This document shows, in pieces, positions 27,695 through 37,386 of a stretch of 64,000 nt of DNA (positions are counted from its first letter, which is position 1; every line of letters starts with the position of its first letter). Below the pieces are notes generated by a model, which was not told the DNA's origin, did not search any database, and was given only the letters and a program-made list of their open reading frames with translations. The stretch covers positions 59,438 through 123,437 of the forward strand of contig JBCCML010000008.1 of NCBI GenBank assembly GCA_039026375.1, given 5' to 3'. This stretch comes from Thermohalobaculum sp039026375. GTDB taxonomy: Bacteria; Pseudomonadota; Alphaproteobacteria; Rhodobacterales; Rhodobacteraceae. Position numbers and translations under genes: made by a program.

Positions 27695-27820
27695 TCGATG
27701 CCCCTCAGCAGGTATATTCCGGCGGCAATCGTTAGACGGCCCGACCTAAAAGTTCGTTTATGCGCCTATGCCCCTCGGATCGTTGTTTCGCAGGCGGTCG
27801 TGGCCAGCTAGGTTGGGGCC

Positions 27821-29668
27821 ATGTGGCGAATGGGGCGACAGCTTTGGATTTTGTGTGTCGTCGCCGCGCTGGCGGGCTGCGCCAGCGATGACAAACTGGA
27901 CCGCCCCGTCTTTGAAGCGCCGGAGACGGCTGTCACCTATGAAGTCACGATCAACGGTCTGCCAAACGAAGAGATGACGGCCCTGGCCGAGGACGCCCTG
28001 GCGGTCTATCGCCGGCAGGAAGACGGGGCGCAAAGCCTGGCCTTTCTGCGTCGGCGGGCCGAGGGTGATGTCGATGTTATTCAACGGATTCTGCGCTCTC
28101 GCGGGTATTACCGTGGTGACGTGGCGGTTCAGGTCGAGCGTCTGCCGCGGGCCGAGGATGCGGACCCTGAGGCGCCCGAGATGGCCGCCGTCACCATCGA
28201 CGTGACCCCGGGGCCGGAGTTCATGCTGACCCGACACGACTTCTTGTTGGATGACCCGTCCGGGCAGGCGACGCTGCCGCCGGCCGAGGACCTGGGCTCG
28301 CCCGTCGGTCAAGCGGCTGCTGCCGAGCCCATCGTCGCCGCCGAGGCGGCTGCCCTGACGGCTTTGCAACGGCAGGGTTACGCCTATGCGGCCAACGGCA
28401 AACGCCGGGCTATCGCGGATTTGGATGCCGACACGCTGGAGATCGAATCGCCGTTGGCGACGGGGCCGCTGGTCGTCTACGGGGCCATCGCCTACGAGGG
28501 CCTGGAGGACGTGCGTGAGCGTTATCTGCGCACCTACATTCCCTGGCAGGAAGGTGAGGTCGTCGATCTGGCTGCGATCCGCAGCTACCAGCAGTCGCTG
28601 CTGGGCACAGATCTGTTCTCGACCGTGCGGGTCGCGCTGCCGGAGACGGCCCCTCCGGGTGGCGGACCGGCGGCGCTGCCCATCCGTGTCGTCGCCGTGG
28701 AGCGCCCGTTCCGCACCGTCTCGGCTGGGGCGCGCTTCTCCACCGATGACGGGCCGTCGGTCCGGGGCGGGTTTGAACACCGCAACCTCTATGGCGAGAA
28801 CGAGACGCTGACCCTGGCCGCAGAGGCCGGTATCGAATTGCAGTCCCTGGGTGTCGGCTATCGCGAGCCGCAATACATGCGCCCGGGCCAGGACCTGTTG
28901 GGCACGTTCACCCTGTCGCGGGAAGAAGACGATGCCTTCGATGACCTCACGGCGACCGCTACAATCGGGCTGCAGCGCAAACTGTCACCCACCTGGATCG
29001 TGGGGGCGGGCCTGTTGGGCGAGGCCAGCCTGATCACGGACCAGGGCCAGGAGCAGACGGCGTTCCTGGGGGGTATTCCTTTGTTCGCCAGCTATGATGG
29101 CTCGGACGATCCGCTAAACCCGACGGAAGGCGCCCGTGCCCGGCTGGATCTGGTGCCCTATGCCGGGGTGTTCGATGACGAAGGGGCCTACTTTCTGTCC
29201 ATCGATGCGCAGGGCTCGGCCTATTACGACATCACGGGCGAGCAGGACTACATCCTGGCGGGGCGCGCGCGGCTGGGGTCGATCCTGGCGGGTGATCTGT
29301 CAGACGTGCCGCAGACCCGGCGTCTTTACTCGGGCGGGGGAGGGTCGGTCCGCGGCTTTGCCCAGCGCTTTGTCGGGCCCCTCGATGCGCAGAACGACCC
29401 CACGGGTGGGTTGTCGGCGCTGGAGCTGGGCACCGAATTGCGCGCCCGGCTGTTCGGCGATTTCGGCGGGGTTTTGTTCGTGGAGGCGGGCGCGGTGTCC
29501 GAACAAAGCTTTCCCGATTTCGACGAAGGGATGCAGGTCGCGGCGGGCTTGGGTTTCAGATACTACTCCCCCGCCGGTCCCATTCGGGTAGACGTGGCCC
29601 TGCCGTTGAATCCCCGCAACGCCGATGACGCCTTCCAGATCTATTTCTCCATCGGACAGGCCTTCTGA
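27821..29668 (+). CDS. tamA: TamA-like outer-membrane assembly factor (Omp85 family)
   Basis: TamA is an Omp85-type beta-barrel that works with TamB in outer-membrane protein and lipid homeostasis. The 615-residue product has POTRA-like repeats in the first 290 residues (VTINGLPNEEM..., YRGDVAVQVERLP..., LVVYGAIAYEGLED...). A C-terminal barrel carries YSGGGGSVRGF and ends in Phe. The N-terminus reads AALAGCAS, a good lipobox, so this Omp85 member may be acylated, which is not usual for barrels. It overlaps tamB by one base (TGATG). Divergent transcription with cheA starts 127 bases away. Confidence 0.9.
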   Translation: MWRMGRQLWILCVVAALAGCASDDKLDRPVFEAPETAVTYEVTINGLPNEEMTALAEDALAVYRRQEDGAQSLAFLRRRAEGDVDVIQRILRSRGYYRGDVAVQVERLPRAEDADPEAPEMAAVTIDVTPGPEFMLTRHDFLLDDPSGQATLPPAEDLGSPVGQAAAAEPIVAAEAAALTALQRQGYAYAANGKRRAIADLDADTLEIESPLATGPLVVYGAIAYEGLEDVRERYLRTYIPWQEGEVVDLAAIRSYQQSLLGTDLFSTVRVALPETAPPGGGPAALPIRVVAVERPFRTVSAGARFSTDDGPSVRGGFEHRNLYGENETLTLAAEAGIELQSLGVGYREPQYMRPGQDLLGTFTLSREEDDAFDDLTATATIGLQRKLSPTWIVGAGLLGEASLITDQGQEQTAFLGGIPLFASYDGSDDPLNPTEGARARLDLVPYAGVFDDEGAYFLSIDAQGSAYYDITGEQDYILAGRARLGSILAGDLSDVPQTRRLYSGGGGSVRGFAQRFVGPLDAQNDPTGGLSALELGTELRARLFGDFGGVLFVEAGAVSEQSFPDFDEGMQVAAGLGFRYYSPAGPIRVDVALPLNPRNADDAFQIYFSIGQAF

Positions 29669-32600
29669 TGCGCAGACTTGCCCTGGCATTCCTGTTCCTG
29701 GTGGCGCTGACGGTGCCGGCCTCGGCCCTGTTTTCGCTGTCCGGTTTCCGCAACACGATGATCGAGTTCCTGATCGACCAGCTGTCGACCGAGGGCGTCT
29801 TTGAGATCACCGTCGAGGAGATCCAGGACACCGCCGATGGCGCCACCTCGATCCGCGGTCTGACCATCGCCGATGCCGAAGGCGTCTGGTTCCGCGCCGA
29901 CGCCCTGGACTTTGCCTGGGACAGCGGCCGCCTGACCAGCGGCGAGGTTGTCTTCCAGGAACTGGCCATGCGCGGCGTCAGCATCACGCGCCGCCCCATC
30001 GTGCCGCCATCCGATGACGCCGAGGCCGAACCCGAAGACCCCAACGCCCCCCTGATCCCCGAGATCGCCTGGCCGCGCAGTCCCCTGACGCTACGGGTCG
30101 ACCGCCTGCTGTTGGAGGGCGTCTCGCTGGGTCAGCCCGTGCTGGGCCACGCCATGGCCTTCAACGCCGAGGGGTCGCTGATCGATGAAGGCGACGTGCA
30201 GGCGGCCCAGCTGACCATCGCGCGCACCGATCAGGTGATGGGCCAGATCGCCCTGTCCTACGAGCGGGTCTTCACCACCGCGACCCTGGCCGTGGACCTG
30301 ACGGTCGAGGAGGGCGCAGGCGGCGTGATCCCCGCGCTCAGCGGCCTGCCTGAGGATGCCGCGACTACCCTGACCCTGACCGCCCAAGGCCCGCCGCAGG
30401 ATTGGCGCGTCGCGCTGGATCTCAGCCTGGCCGACACCGTTGCCGCCACCGGCCAGGCCACCATCGCCTATCAGGGGCCGCTGAACGTGGACGCGCGCGT
30501 CCAGGTGCAGCCCGGCCCCCAACTGGACCCGCAGATCGCAACCCTGCTGGGCGATCAGGCAGCCATCATCGTGAACCTGAGCGAGGGTGAGGACACCACC
30601 ATCCAGATCAACGAGGCGCGCATCACCTCGCCCGACTTCAATCTGGCCGCGGAAGGCACGTTCACCCGGTCCACAGCCGCCGCAGATCTGGCCTTGGACC
30701 TGCGGGCTGGGTCGCGCCTGGCCGAACCCTTCGACGGCGTCGACTTTGGCGGGCTGGGCTTCGTGGGTCGGCTGACCGGGGCACCGGGCAGCTTTGCCGC
30801 ACTCGGCGATTTGACGATCGATGGGTTGGAGACCGGGCCCACGGCCTTTCAGTCCGCCACCCTGCGCGTCGATGTCAGCCAGATAACGCCCCAGGAGCCC
30901 CAGGATACCGCCGCGACTGCACAGACCCGCACCGACATGGCGATCAACGGGATCGCGCGGGCGCTGCGTCTGGACCGGATTACCGCCGAGGTCGTGGGCG
31001 ATGCCGAGATTGCGCTCAGCGCCTCGCTGACCGGTAGCGATCTGCGGCTATCGCAACTGGCCCTGTCGTCGGACCCGCTGAACGTTGTCGCCTCCGGTAC
31101 TGCGGATATCGAAAGCCAAACCGCCGATCTGGATCTGTCGCTGTCCGCGCCCCAGATCGCGCCCGTCACCGCTGCCTACGGGATCGAGGTTGAGGGCGGG
31201 ATCGCGGGCAGCGCCAACGTGACCCGCAGCGAGACCGGCACCCTGGCCGATCTGGACATCCGCCTGGTCAGCTTCCGCCATCCCTTGGCGGACGCGCAGC
31301 GCTTGGCTGTCGTCGGCGCGGTCACCGAGGCTGAGGGCGCGATCACCTACCAGGTTGCAGCGGACGCTCGACGCCTCAGGCTGGACCGGATCGGCCCGGA
31401 CCTGTTGCCCACGGCGCGCGTGACCGCTGATGGTACCTTTCAGGAAAACGTGCTGGATCTGACATTGGCCCAGCTGATCTCGCCCCTGCTGAACGTCCGG
31501 GCGTCCGGCACGTTTGACACCGCCCAGATGGATGGGGCGATCACCTATGACGTGGCGACGCCCCAGTTGGGCCCGGTCGCTGCGGTCTACGACGTGCCGC
31601 TGGACGGCGTGCTGGGCGCCGACGGGCAAGTTACCGTCAATGACGGCATCCTGCAGATCGTCGGGCGCGCGGCCTTGGCGGGCCTGACCTTTGACAACGT
31701 CGCCTATGGCCGGGTCGATCTGGCCCACGACGTCGAGATAGGCGCAGCACCTGCCGGCACCGTCGAGGTCACGACGACCGGCGGCCCCTATGGCACCGCC
31801 CGGGTGGCGACAGGCTTCGTGTTTGATGCCCCCTTGCTGACGCTGTCCGGGTTGGACGCGGCGGCATTGGGGCTGAGGGCGGCGGGTGACCTGGCAATTG
31901 CCACCGACGGCCCGTTGGTTGACGGTCGCCTGGATCTGGGCATCGACGATCTGGCGGCGCTGCGCCCCGTGGTGGGGACCGACCTGGCCGGTCGTGGCGC
32001 GGGCGATCTGACGCTGAGTGCAACTGATGGCAAGCAAGCAGCCAGCCTGAACCTGCGCCTGTCGGGCGTGCGGGCGGCGGATGCGCGCGTGGCCCAGGCG
32101 CGCCTGCAAGCCCGCTTGGCGGATGTGCTGGGCACGCCGGCGGTACAGGCCAGCCTGAATGCCAGCGGGGTCAGCAGCGGCGGGATCGAACTGTCGACGG
32201 TGCAATCGACGGTCCGCGGTCCGCTGTCCGGATTGGCACTGACCGCGGATGTAGCCGGACAGTTGGGCGAGGATCCGATCAACCTGGCGCTGGCGGCCAC
32301 GGCGAATGTCGGCGGGCCGGATGTCCGGGCCCGGGTGATGCGGCTGGACGCCAGCCTGGCCGAAGAACGCATCTCCCTGAACGCGCCGCTGCAGATTACA
32401 TCGCGCGGTGGCACCACCGCCCTGCAGGGGATTGATATCGCGCTGCCGGATCGGGGCCGGATCCTGGGCAATGTCACGAGTTTTGGTGGCCCGGTGGCGG
32501 GGGATCTGCAGATATCGGCCCCCGATCTTGGCGTCCTGCAACGCCTGGCCGATGTGCCGTTGACGCAGGGCGGGGTGGAGATGCAGGCGAGCTTCGATAC

Positions 32601-34080
32601 CCGCCGGGCGCGTGCCACGGCCACGATCACCGGCACTGCCGTCCGTTTTGAAGGCGTCGATGCGGGCCAGGATCTGGACCTAGCCGCGCGTCTGGACTGG
32701 GCCGGGCGCAGTGCGGCGGTTGAGGCAGAGGTCAGCGGCAACTTCGGCCAGCCGATCAGCCTGCAGGCGACGCTGCCCATCGCGGTGCAGGGCGGGCTGC
32801 CGGGGCTGGCCAGCAGCGGCCCCATTGACGGCGCGCTCCGCTGGCAGGGCGAGGTCGGGCGCTTCTGGGCGCTGGTTCCTGCGCCGGGCCATGTGCTGAC
32901 CGGGCAGGCGGATATCGATCTGGGCGTGTCCGGCGATATCTCCGCCCCCGCTTTGACCGGCCGGATCGGCCTGACCGATGGCGGCTATCAAAACCTGGAC
33001 CTGGGCACGATCCTGACGGATCTGACCGTCGGCACTGAACTGGGCAGTGACGGGGACCTGCGGCTGCGCCTGGAAGGCTCGGACGGGGCGGATGGCAGGG
33101 TGTCCGTGGACGGGCGCCTGGCGCTGGATGCCTCAGGCCTGGACATTGCCACCCGGCTGGACCGCGCGGTGCTGGTGCGCCGCGATGATGCCCTGGCGCG
33201 CATCGATGGCGACATCGCGGTCAGGGGGCCGATGACGGCGCTTGCCGTCACCGGGGACCTGACGATTACCGAGGCCGAGATCAGGCTGGTCAACGCCAAT
33301 CCGCCCTCGATCGTGACGCTGGGCGATGTCGAGATCAAGGGGGCCCCTCCGCCCGAGCAGGACGACAGCGGCAGCACCGTCTCGCTGAACCTGGACGTCG
33401 CCGCGCCTGGGCGCGTTTTTGTGCGTGGCCGGGGTCTGGACAGCGAGTGGCAGCTGAACCTGGCCATCCGCGGTAACGCGGCCGAGCCGCGCATCTCCGG
33501 CCGGATCGAACGGGTGCGGGGTGTCCTCAGCCTGATCGGCAAGGACTTTGACCTGACGCGCGGGCGCATCGACTTTGACGGTGGGCCCGTGATCGACCCG
33601 CAGATCGACGTCGTCCTGGCCCGCGACACCGGCGATCTGGTGGGTCGCATCGTCGTCGATGGCCCCGCCTCGGCGCCCGAGCTCAGCTTTACCTCGACCC
33701 CTAGCCTGCCCGAGGACGAGGTGCTGCCCCGCACCCTTTTCGGCAAATCCAGTCAGGCGCTCAGCGGCAGCCAGGCGCTGTCCCTGGCGCTGGGCATGGC
33801 GACGCTGATGGATGGCGGGGGCGGCACGCTGGACAAGGTGCGCGGCGCGGTTGGCCTGGACCAGCTGCGCATCGAGGAAGACGCCCGCGGCAACGCCGCC
33901 ATCGGCCTGGGCAAAGAGGTCGCCGAAGGCGTTTGGGTCGGCACGCGCCAATCGCTGGGCGGGGACGGCGGTACCTCCGTCTCGGTCGAGGTCGAGGTCT
34001 TCGAGGACATCGAACTGGAGGCCGAGATCGAGGGCGGCGGCGGCACCTCGGTCGGCGTGCAGTGGAAACGCGACTTTTAG
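29668..34080 (+). CDS. tamB: TamB-like inter-membrane protein
   Basis: This 1470-residue AsmA/TamB-type protein has one N-terminal membrane anchor (LALAFLFLVALTVPASALF) followed by a very long stretch of short beta-strands expected to fold as a periplasmic hydrophobic groove. The C-terminal DUF490 region, which contacts TamA, is recognisable (RGVLSLIGKDFDLTRGRIDFDGG) and ends in a strand-like VGVQWKRDF. Length is normal. Its start overlaps the tamA stop by one base, so the two are co-translated. The family is tied to autotransporter assembly and anterograde phospholipid transport. Confidence 0.93.
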   Translation: MRRLALAFLFLVALTVPASALFSLSGFRNTMIEFLIDQLSTEGVFEITVEEIQDTADGATSIRGLTIADAEGVWFRADALDFAWDSGRLTSGEVVFQELAMRGVSITRRPIVPPSDDAEAEPEDPNAPLIPEIAWPRSPLTLRVDRLLLEGVSLGQPVLGHAMAFNAEGSLIDEGDVQAAQLTIARTDQVMGQIALSYERVFTTATLAVDLTVEEGAGGVIPALSGLPEDAATTLTLTAQGPPQDWRVALDLSLADTVAATGQATIAYQGPLNVDARVQVQPGPQLDPQIATLLGDQAAIIVNLSEGEDTTIQINEARITSPDFNLAAEGTFTRSTAAADLALDLRAGSRLAEPFDGVDFGGLGFVGRLTGAPGSFAALGDLTIDGLETGPTAFQSATLRVDVSQITPQEPQDTAATAQTRTDMAINGIARALRLDRITAEVVGDAEIALSASLTGSDLRLSQLALSSDPLNVVASGTADIESQTADLDLSLSAPQIAPVTAAYGIEVEGGIAGSANVTRSETGTLADLDIRLVSFRHPLADAQRLAVVGAVTEAEGAITYQVAADARRLRLDRIGPDLLPTARVTADGTFQENVLDLTLAQLISPLLNVRASGTFDTAQMDGAITYDVATPQLGPVAAVYDVPLDGVLGADGQVTVNDGILQIVGRAALAGLTFDNVAYGRVDLAHDVEIGAAPAGTVEVTTTGGPYGTARVATGFVFDAPLLTLSGLDAAALGLRAAGDLAIATDGPLVDGRLDLGIDDLAALRPVVGTDLAGRGAGDLTLSATDGKQAASLNLRLSGVRAADARVAQARLQARLADVLGTPAVQASLNASGVSSGGIELSTVQSTVRGPLSGLALTADVAGQLGEDPINLALAATANVGGPDVRARVMRLDASLAEERISLNAPLQITSRGGTTALQGIDIALPDRGRILGNVTSFGGPVAGDLQISAPDLGVLQRLADVPLTQGGVEMQASFDTRRARATATITGTAVRFEGVDAGQDLDLAARLDWAGRSAAVEAEVSGNFGQPISLQATLPIAVQGGLPGLASSGPIDGALRWQGEVGRFWALVPAPGHVLTGQADIDLGVSGDISAPALTGRIGLTDGGYQNLDLGTILTDLTVGTELGSDGDLRLRLEGSDGADGRVSVDGRLALDASGLDIATRLDRAVLVRRDDALARIDGDIAVRGPMTALAVTGDLTITEAEIRLVNANPPSIVTLGDVEIKGAPPPEQDDSGSTVSLNLDVAAPGRVFVRGRGLDSEWQLNLAIRGNAAEPRISGRIERVRGVLSLIGKDFDLTRGRIDFDGGPVIDPQIDVVLARDTGDLVGRIVVDGPASAPELSFTSTPSLPEDEVLPRTLFGKSSQALSGSQALSLALGMATLMDGGGGTLDKVRGAVGLDQLRIEEDARGNAAIGLGKEVAEGVWVGTRQSLGGDGGTSVSVEVEVFEDIELEAEIEGGGGTSVGVQWKRDF

Positions 34081-34254
34081 GGCCAGGATAACGTCAAAAT
34101 AACGCCCAGACAGTGCCCAAATACCGCCCAGCCCGCCGACATCCCCAATCCGCCACTCGCGCATAACGGGCATCCCGCGCTTGTCTTACAGCCTATTGGT
34201 TGGCACCATTGCGCCCAAGCTGACCTTTAAGCGTGCCGGATCGCGGTGGGGTAA

Positions 34255-34998
34255 ATGGATATTGTGGCGCTGGACGGGACGAAACTGCTCGCATTGATGG
34301 CGGCAGGCGGCATCTTTGCGCTGGCCGGGCTGTGGCTGATCTTCCGCCCAAAGGAAGAGGGCGACACCGCAAAGATCGAGCTTTTCGGGCTGAAGTTCCA
34401 GTCATCCTCGGCCGGGCTCTTGGTTTTCCTGATCGGCGCCGTCTTCCTTGCACTACCCATCTTCGTGCCGGAGAAGGCAGCGACAGGCGTATCGGCCACC
34501 GGCCCCCAAGTGGCAACGGGCGAACAACAGTCGGGCAACTCACCAACCGGCGGCGGTCAAGGCGTCGGCACGCAGTCGGGCCAGGCAGAGGTCAGCTCCA
34601 CCAATTCGCCCGCCACTCAGCCGGTGCCCGTTGTGACCGGGCCGCTGGTCGCCGCCGAAGGTGCCGAGATCGAGGAGAACGACACCGTCGCCACCGCAAA
34701 CGTGATCCCGGTCGGTGTGTCGATCCGTGGAAAGACCATCAAGGACGACGACGATTTCTTCACCTTCACATTCCCCGAGGGCTTTAAGGGAGAGTTGGCC
34801 GTCAATGTGGATGGCAGTTCCGTCAAATTAGAGGTCTGGGACGAGCTGGGGACGCGGATCTTCCCGTTGAGGGATGCTGCTTTTCCCGACAATACCTACC
34901 GCGCGGAGGTCTCGCTGAGCCGGTATTATGTCTCTGTGGAGACTTGGCAGAACTACGACGTACCCTACACCCTGAACGTGGCGGCGCGGGCCGAATAG
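34255..34998 (+). CDS. membrane protein with C-terminal PPC-like beta domain, unknown function
   Basis: This 247-residue protein has two N-terminal membrane segments (about residues 9-29 and 52-72). A Gly/Ser/Thr/Gln-rich flexible linker follows, then a C-terminal domain from about residue 135. The last part (EIEENDTVATANVIPVGVSIRGK, DDDFFTFTF, YYVSVETWQNYDVPYTLNV) resembles bacterial pre-peptidase C-terminal domains that are exposed in the periplasm or outside. GGTGGGG precedes the ATG. It stands alone between tamB and a convergent small gene. I do not assign a function. Confidence 0.7.
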   Translation: MDIVALDGTKLLALMAAGGIFALAGLWLIFRPKEEGDTAKIELFGLKFQSSSAGLLVFLIGAVFLALPIFVPEKAATGVSATGPQVATGEQQSGNSPTGGGQGVGTQSGQAEVSSTNSPATQPVPVVTGPLVAAEGAEIEENDTVATANVIPVGVSIRGKTIKDDDDFFTFTFPEGFKGELAVNVDGSSVKLEVWDELGTRIFPLRDAAFPDNTYRAEVSLSRYYVSVETWQNYDVPYTLNVAARAE

Positions 34999-35034
34999 CG
35001 CCCGCTCACATGACGCAGCTCAAATAGCACCCGC

Positions 35035-35388
35035 TCACATGGCACAACGTGCATCCACCCGCGCGCGATCCGTGGTGATGCGGAACCCGCCGCGATAGGC
35101 CAGAAACTGCATGTGCACTTCGCGGTGGCGCTGGTTATTCTGCCAGACACCGCCGACACCGGCCATGATGTCGCTTTGCACCTCGAAGTCATAGACCGTG
35201 CCGTTGGCGGCCTGCAGACGGCCGGTGTGCACGTAGATGCCGGACCGCGTCCAATACTCCAGCTGGTAGTGGCCCTGCAGCGGCACGCCCTGATACTGGG
35301 CGGTGCACTGCCAGCGGCCCAGGACTTTGGCCACCGCGTCGGTTACCGGGAACGTCGCGAAGAACAGTGCCAGAATCAGGTGTCTCAT
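35035..35388 (-). CDS. small secreted protein, unknown function
   Basis: This 117-residue protein has a clear signal peptide (MRHLILALFFATFPVTDAVA) with cleavage expected near residue 20. The mature part is beta-rich with two Cys (WQCTAQY and the terminal ARCAM) that could form a disulfide. GGAGG lies a few bases before the ATG at 35388, which decides this start over one four codons upstream. No family is recognised. It lies between the PPC-like membrane protein and etfA with no evident partner. Confidence 0.7.
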   Translation of the reverse strand: MRHLILALFFATFPVTDAVAKVLGRWQCTAQYQGVPLQGHYQLEYWTRSGIYVHTGRLQAANGTVYDFEVQSDIMAGVGGVWQNNQRHREVHMQFLAYRGGFRITTDRARVDARCAM

Positions 35389-35463
35389 CGTCGCCTCCAA
35401 CCATCTTGTTGACCGTGTCGTTGGAGGGAATTTGCCGTGAGAGCGGGGGGCGGTCTGTGACGA

Positions 35464-35616
35464 ATGAACAATTTGGATAATATTATCATCCGTTCCGACG
35501 AGCGCGCTGCTTCACCGGCGGAGGAACTGTCAAACTTTGTCAAACCCGGGCAGGGGTCCGTTGGCAAACCATGTCAAAGGCCCGGTTGGACAGTTTGCCA
35601 AAACCGGTTTGACTAA
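35464..35616 (+). CDS. possible 50-residue ORF over a repeat-rich intergenic region
   Basis: An ATG at 35464 opens 50 codons to a TAA at 35616. The start MNNLDNIIIRSDERA looks protein-like, but there is no ribosome binding site and the second half consists of TTTGNCA-type repeats (for example TTGGCAAAC at 35561 and GTTTGCCAA about 30 bases later). I consider a regulatory or repeat region more likely than a gene. The whole 35401-35647 stretch holds nothing else recognisable. Confidence 0.2.
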   Translation: MNNLDNIIIRSDERAASPAEELSNFVKPGQGSVGKPCQRPGWTVCQNRFD

Positions 35617-35647
35617 CCAGCCGACGAAGAGGTGACAAAACGAAAAA

Positions 35648-35667
35648 GGGCGACCCGAAGGCCGCCC
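35648..35667 (-). terminator. rho-independent terminator of the etfBA operon
   Basis: On the minus strand GGGCGGCC-TTCG-GGTCGCCC (one G-T type mismatch) is followed directly by TTTTTCG. It lies 27 bases after the etfA stop codon. Confidence 0.88.
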
Positions 35668-35693
35668 CTAAAGATGCCGTCTTTTGGGCGCGA

Positions 35694-36623
35694 TCAGCTC
35701 AGCGCCTGCTCCAGTTCAGGAAGCAGGTCGAACAGATCCCCCACCAGGCCATAGTCGGCGACCTGGAAGATCGGCGCTTCGTCGTCCTTGTTGATGGCGA
35801 CGATGATTTTCGAGTCCTTCATCCCGGCCAGGTGCTGGATCGCGCCCGAGATCCCCACCGCGATGTAGAGATCCGGTGCCACGACCTTGCCGGTCTGGCC
35901 CACCTGCCAGTCGTTCGGCGCATAGCCCGAGTCGACCGCGGCGCGCGAGGCACCGGTGGCGGCGCCCAGCTTGTCGGCGACCTTTTCAATCAGCGCGAAG
36001 TTTTCCTTCGACGCCAGGCCACGGCCGCCCGAGATCACCACCTTGGCCGAGGTCAGTTCCGGCCGGTCCGAGGCGACGACCTTGTCTTCGACCCAGGACG
36101 ACAGGGCCGGATCGTTGCCGGCGCCGATGTTTTCGACCGGGGCCGAATTGCCGGTACCCGCGGCGTCAAAGCTGGCCGTCCGGATGGTGACGACCTTCTT
36201 GGCGTCCGAGGACTGCACCGTGGCGATGGCGTTCCCGGCGTAGATCGGGCGCACATAGGTCGCGGCGTCGACAATTTCCTGCACGTCCGAGATCACCATG
36301 ACATCCAGCAGCGCGGCGACGCGCGGCATGATGTTCTTGGCATCCGTGGTCGCCGGGGCGCAGATCACCTCGTAATCGCCCGCCAGGCTGACGATCAGGT
36401 CGGAAACCGGCTCGGCCAGGCGCTTGCCGTAGACGTCGTGTTCGGCGCACAGCACTTTGGCGACGCCGTCGATCGTGGCGGCCTCGGCCGCGGCGGCGGC
36501 ACAGGTGGCGCCGACGCACAGCAGCGTCACATCGCCCAGACCGGCGACGGCGGATACCGCCTTGGCGGTGGCGTCCATGGACAGCTCACCGTCGGAAATC
36601 TCTGCCAGCAAAAGAACAGCCAT
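35694..36623 (-). CDS. etfA: electron transfer flavoprotein alpha subunit
   Basis: EtfA binds FAD and, with EtfB, carries electrons from acyl-CoA dehydrogenases to ETF-ubiquinone oxidoreductase. The 309-residue product has the C-terminal FAD signature: SGGRGLASKENF, the ASRAAVDSGYAPNDWQVGQTGK stretch and AVGISGAIQHLAGM. It starts one base after the etfB stop, with the ribosome binding site inside etfB. Length is typical. A terminator follows its stop codon. Confidence 0.96.
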   Translation of the reverse strand: MAVLLLAEISDGELSMDATAKAVSAVAGLGDVTLLCVGATCAAAAAEAATIDGVAKVLCAEHDVYGKRLAEPVSDLIVSLAGDYEVICAPATTDAKNIMPRVAALLDVMVISDVQEIVDAATYVRPIYAGNAIATVQSSDAKKVVTIRTASFDAAGTGNSAPVENIGAGNDPALSSWVEDKVVASDRPELTSAKVVISGGRGLASKENFALIEKVADKLGAATGASRAAVDSGYAPNDWQVGQTGKVVAPDLYIAVGISGAIQHLAGMKDSKIIVAINKDDEAPIFQVADYGLVGDLFDLLPELEQALS

Positions 36624-36624
36624 C

Positions 36625-37386
36625 TCAGATCACCCCCGCTTCGTCTTTCAGTTTCGTCATCAGTTCAGCCACGCTGTCGACCTTGACGCCGGCCTTGCGC
36701 GACGGCGGTTCGTTGACAACCTGGATGGCCAGGCGCGGCGTCACGTCCACGCCCAGATCCGCCGGGGTCTTGGTGTCCAGCGGCTTCTTCTTGGCCTTCA
36801 TGATATTCGGCAGCGAAGCATAGCGCGGCTCGTTCAAGCGCAGATCGACCGAGATGATCGCCGGCAGCTTGACGTCGATGACCTGCAGGCCGCCGTCGAC
36901 CTCGCGGGTGACCTTGGCCGAGCCGTCGCCCATCTCGATCTCCGAGGCAAAGGTTGCCTGGCTCCAGCCCAGCAGGGCCGCCAGCATCTGGCCGGTCGCG
37001 TTCATGTCGTTGTCGATGGCCTGCTTGCCGCACAGCACGATGCCGGGCTGCTCTTCGTCGATGACCGCCTTCAGCAGCTTGGCCACGGCCAGCGGCTCGA
37101 TGTCGGTGTCGACGGTGTCAGCGGCTTCGATCAGGATCGCGCGGTCGGCGCCCATGGCCAGCGCGGTGCGCAGCGTTTCCTGGGCCTTGGCCACGCCGAT
37201 CGAGACCGCGATGATCTCCTCGGCCTTGCCCGCTTCCTTCAAGCGGATCGCCTCTTCCACGGCGATCTCGTCGAACGGGTTCATCGACATTTTGACATTG
37301 GCGAGATCGACGCCCGAGTTGTCCGCTTTGACGCGGACTTTGACGTTGTAGTCGATCACGCGCTTGACCGGCACCAGGACCTTCAT
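36625..37386 (-). CDS. etfB: electron transfer flavoprotein beta subunit
   Basis: EtfB is the 253-residue AMP-binding partner of EtfA. It starts MKVLVPVKRVIDYNVKVRV and contains VKMSMNPFDEIAVEEAIRLKEAG, GADRAILI, LCGKQAIDNDMNATGQMLAALLGW and the basic IMKAKKKPL loop of the family. I used the ATG at 37386 with GGAGAG upstream; the long upstream frame has no similarity. It is the first gene of the etfBA operon and serves fatty acid and amino acid oxidation. Confidence 0.96.
   Translation of the reverse strand: MKVLVPVKRVIDYNVKVRVKADNSGVDLANVKMSMNPFDEIAVEEAIRLKEAGKAEEIIAVSIGVAKAQETLRTALAMGADRAILIEAADTVDTDIEPLAVAKLLKAVIDEEQPGIVLCGKQAIDNDMNATGQMLAALLGWSQATFASEIEMGDGSAKVTREVDGGLQVIDVKLPAIISVDLRLNEPRYASLPNIMKAKKKPLDTKTPADLGVDVTPRLAIQVVNEPPSRKAGVKVDSVAELMTKLKDEAGVI

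Noticed and set aside
27758..28873. 371-codon open frame opposite tamA
   Set aside because: Antisense shadow of tamA with a repetitive Arg/Gln/Asp composition and no ribosome binding site.
31048..32541. Long open frame (497 codons) on the minus strand inside tamB
   Set aside because: It lies wholly opposite tamB, has a Gln/Arg/His-rich low-quality composition and no motif; a by-product of high G+C codon bias.
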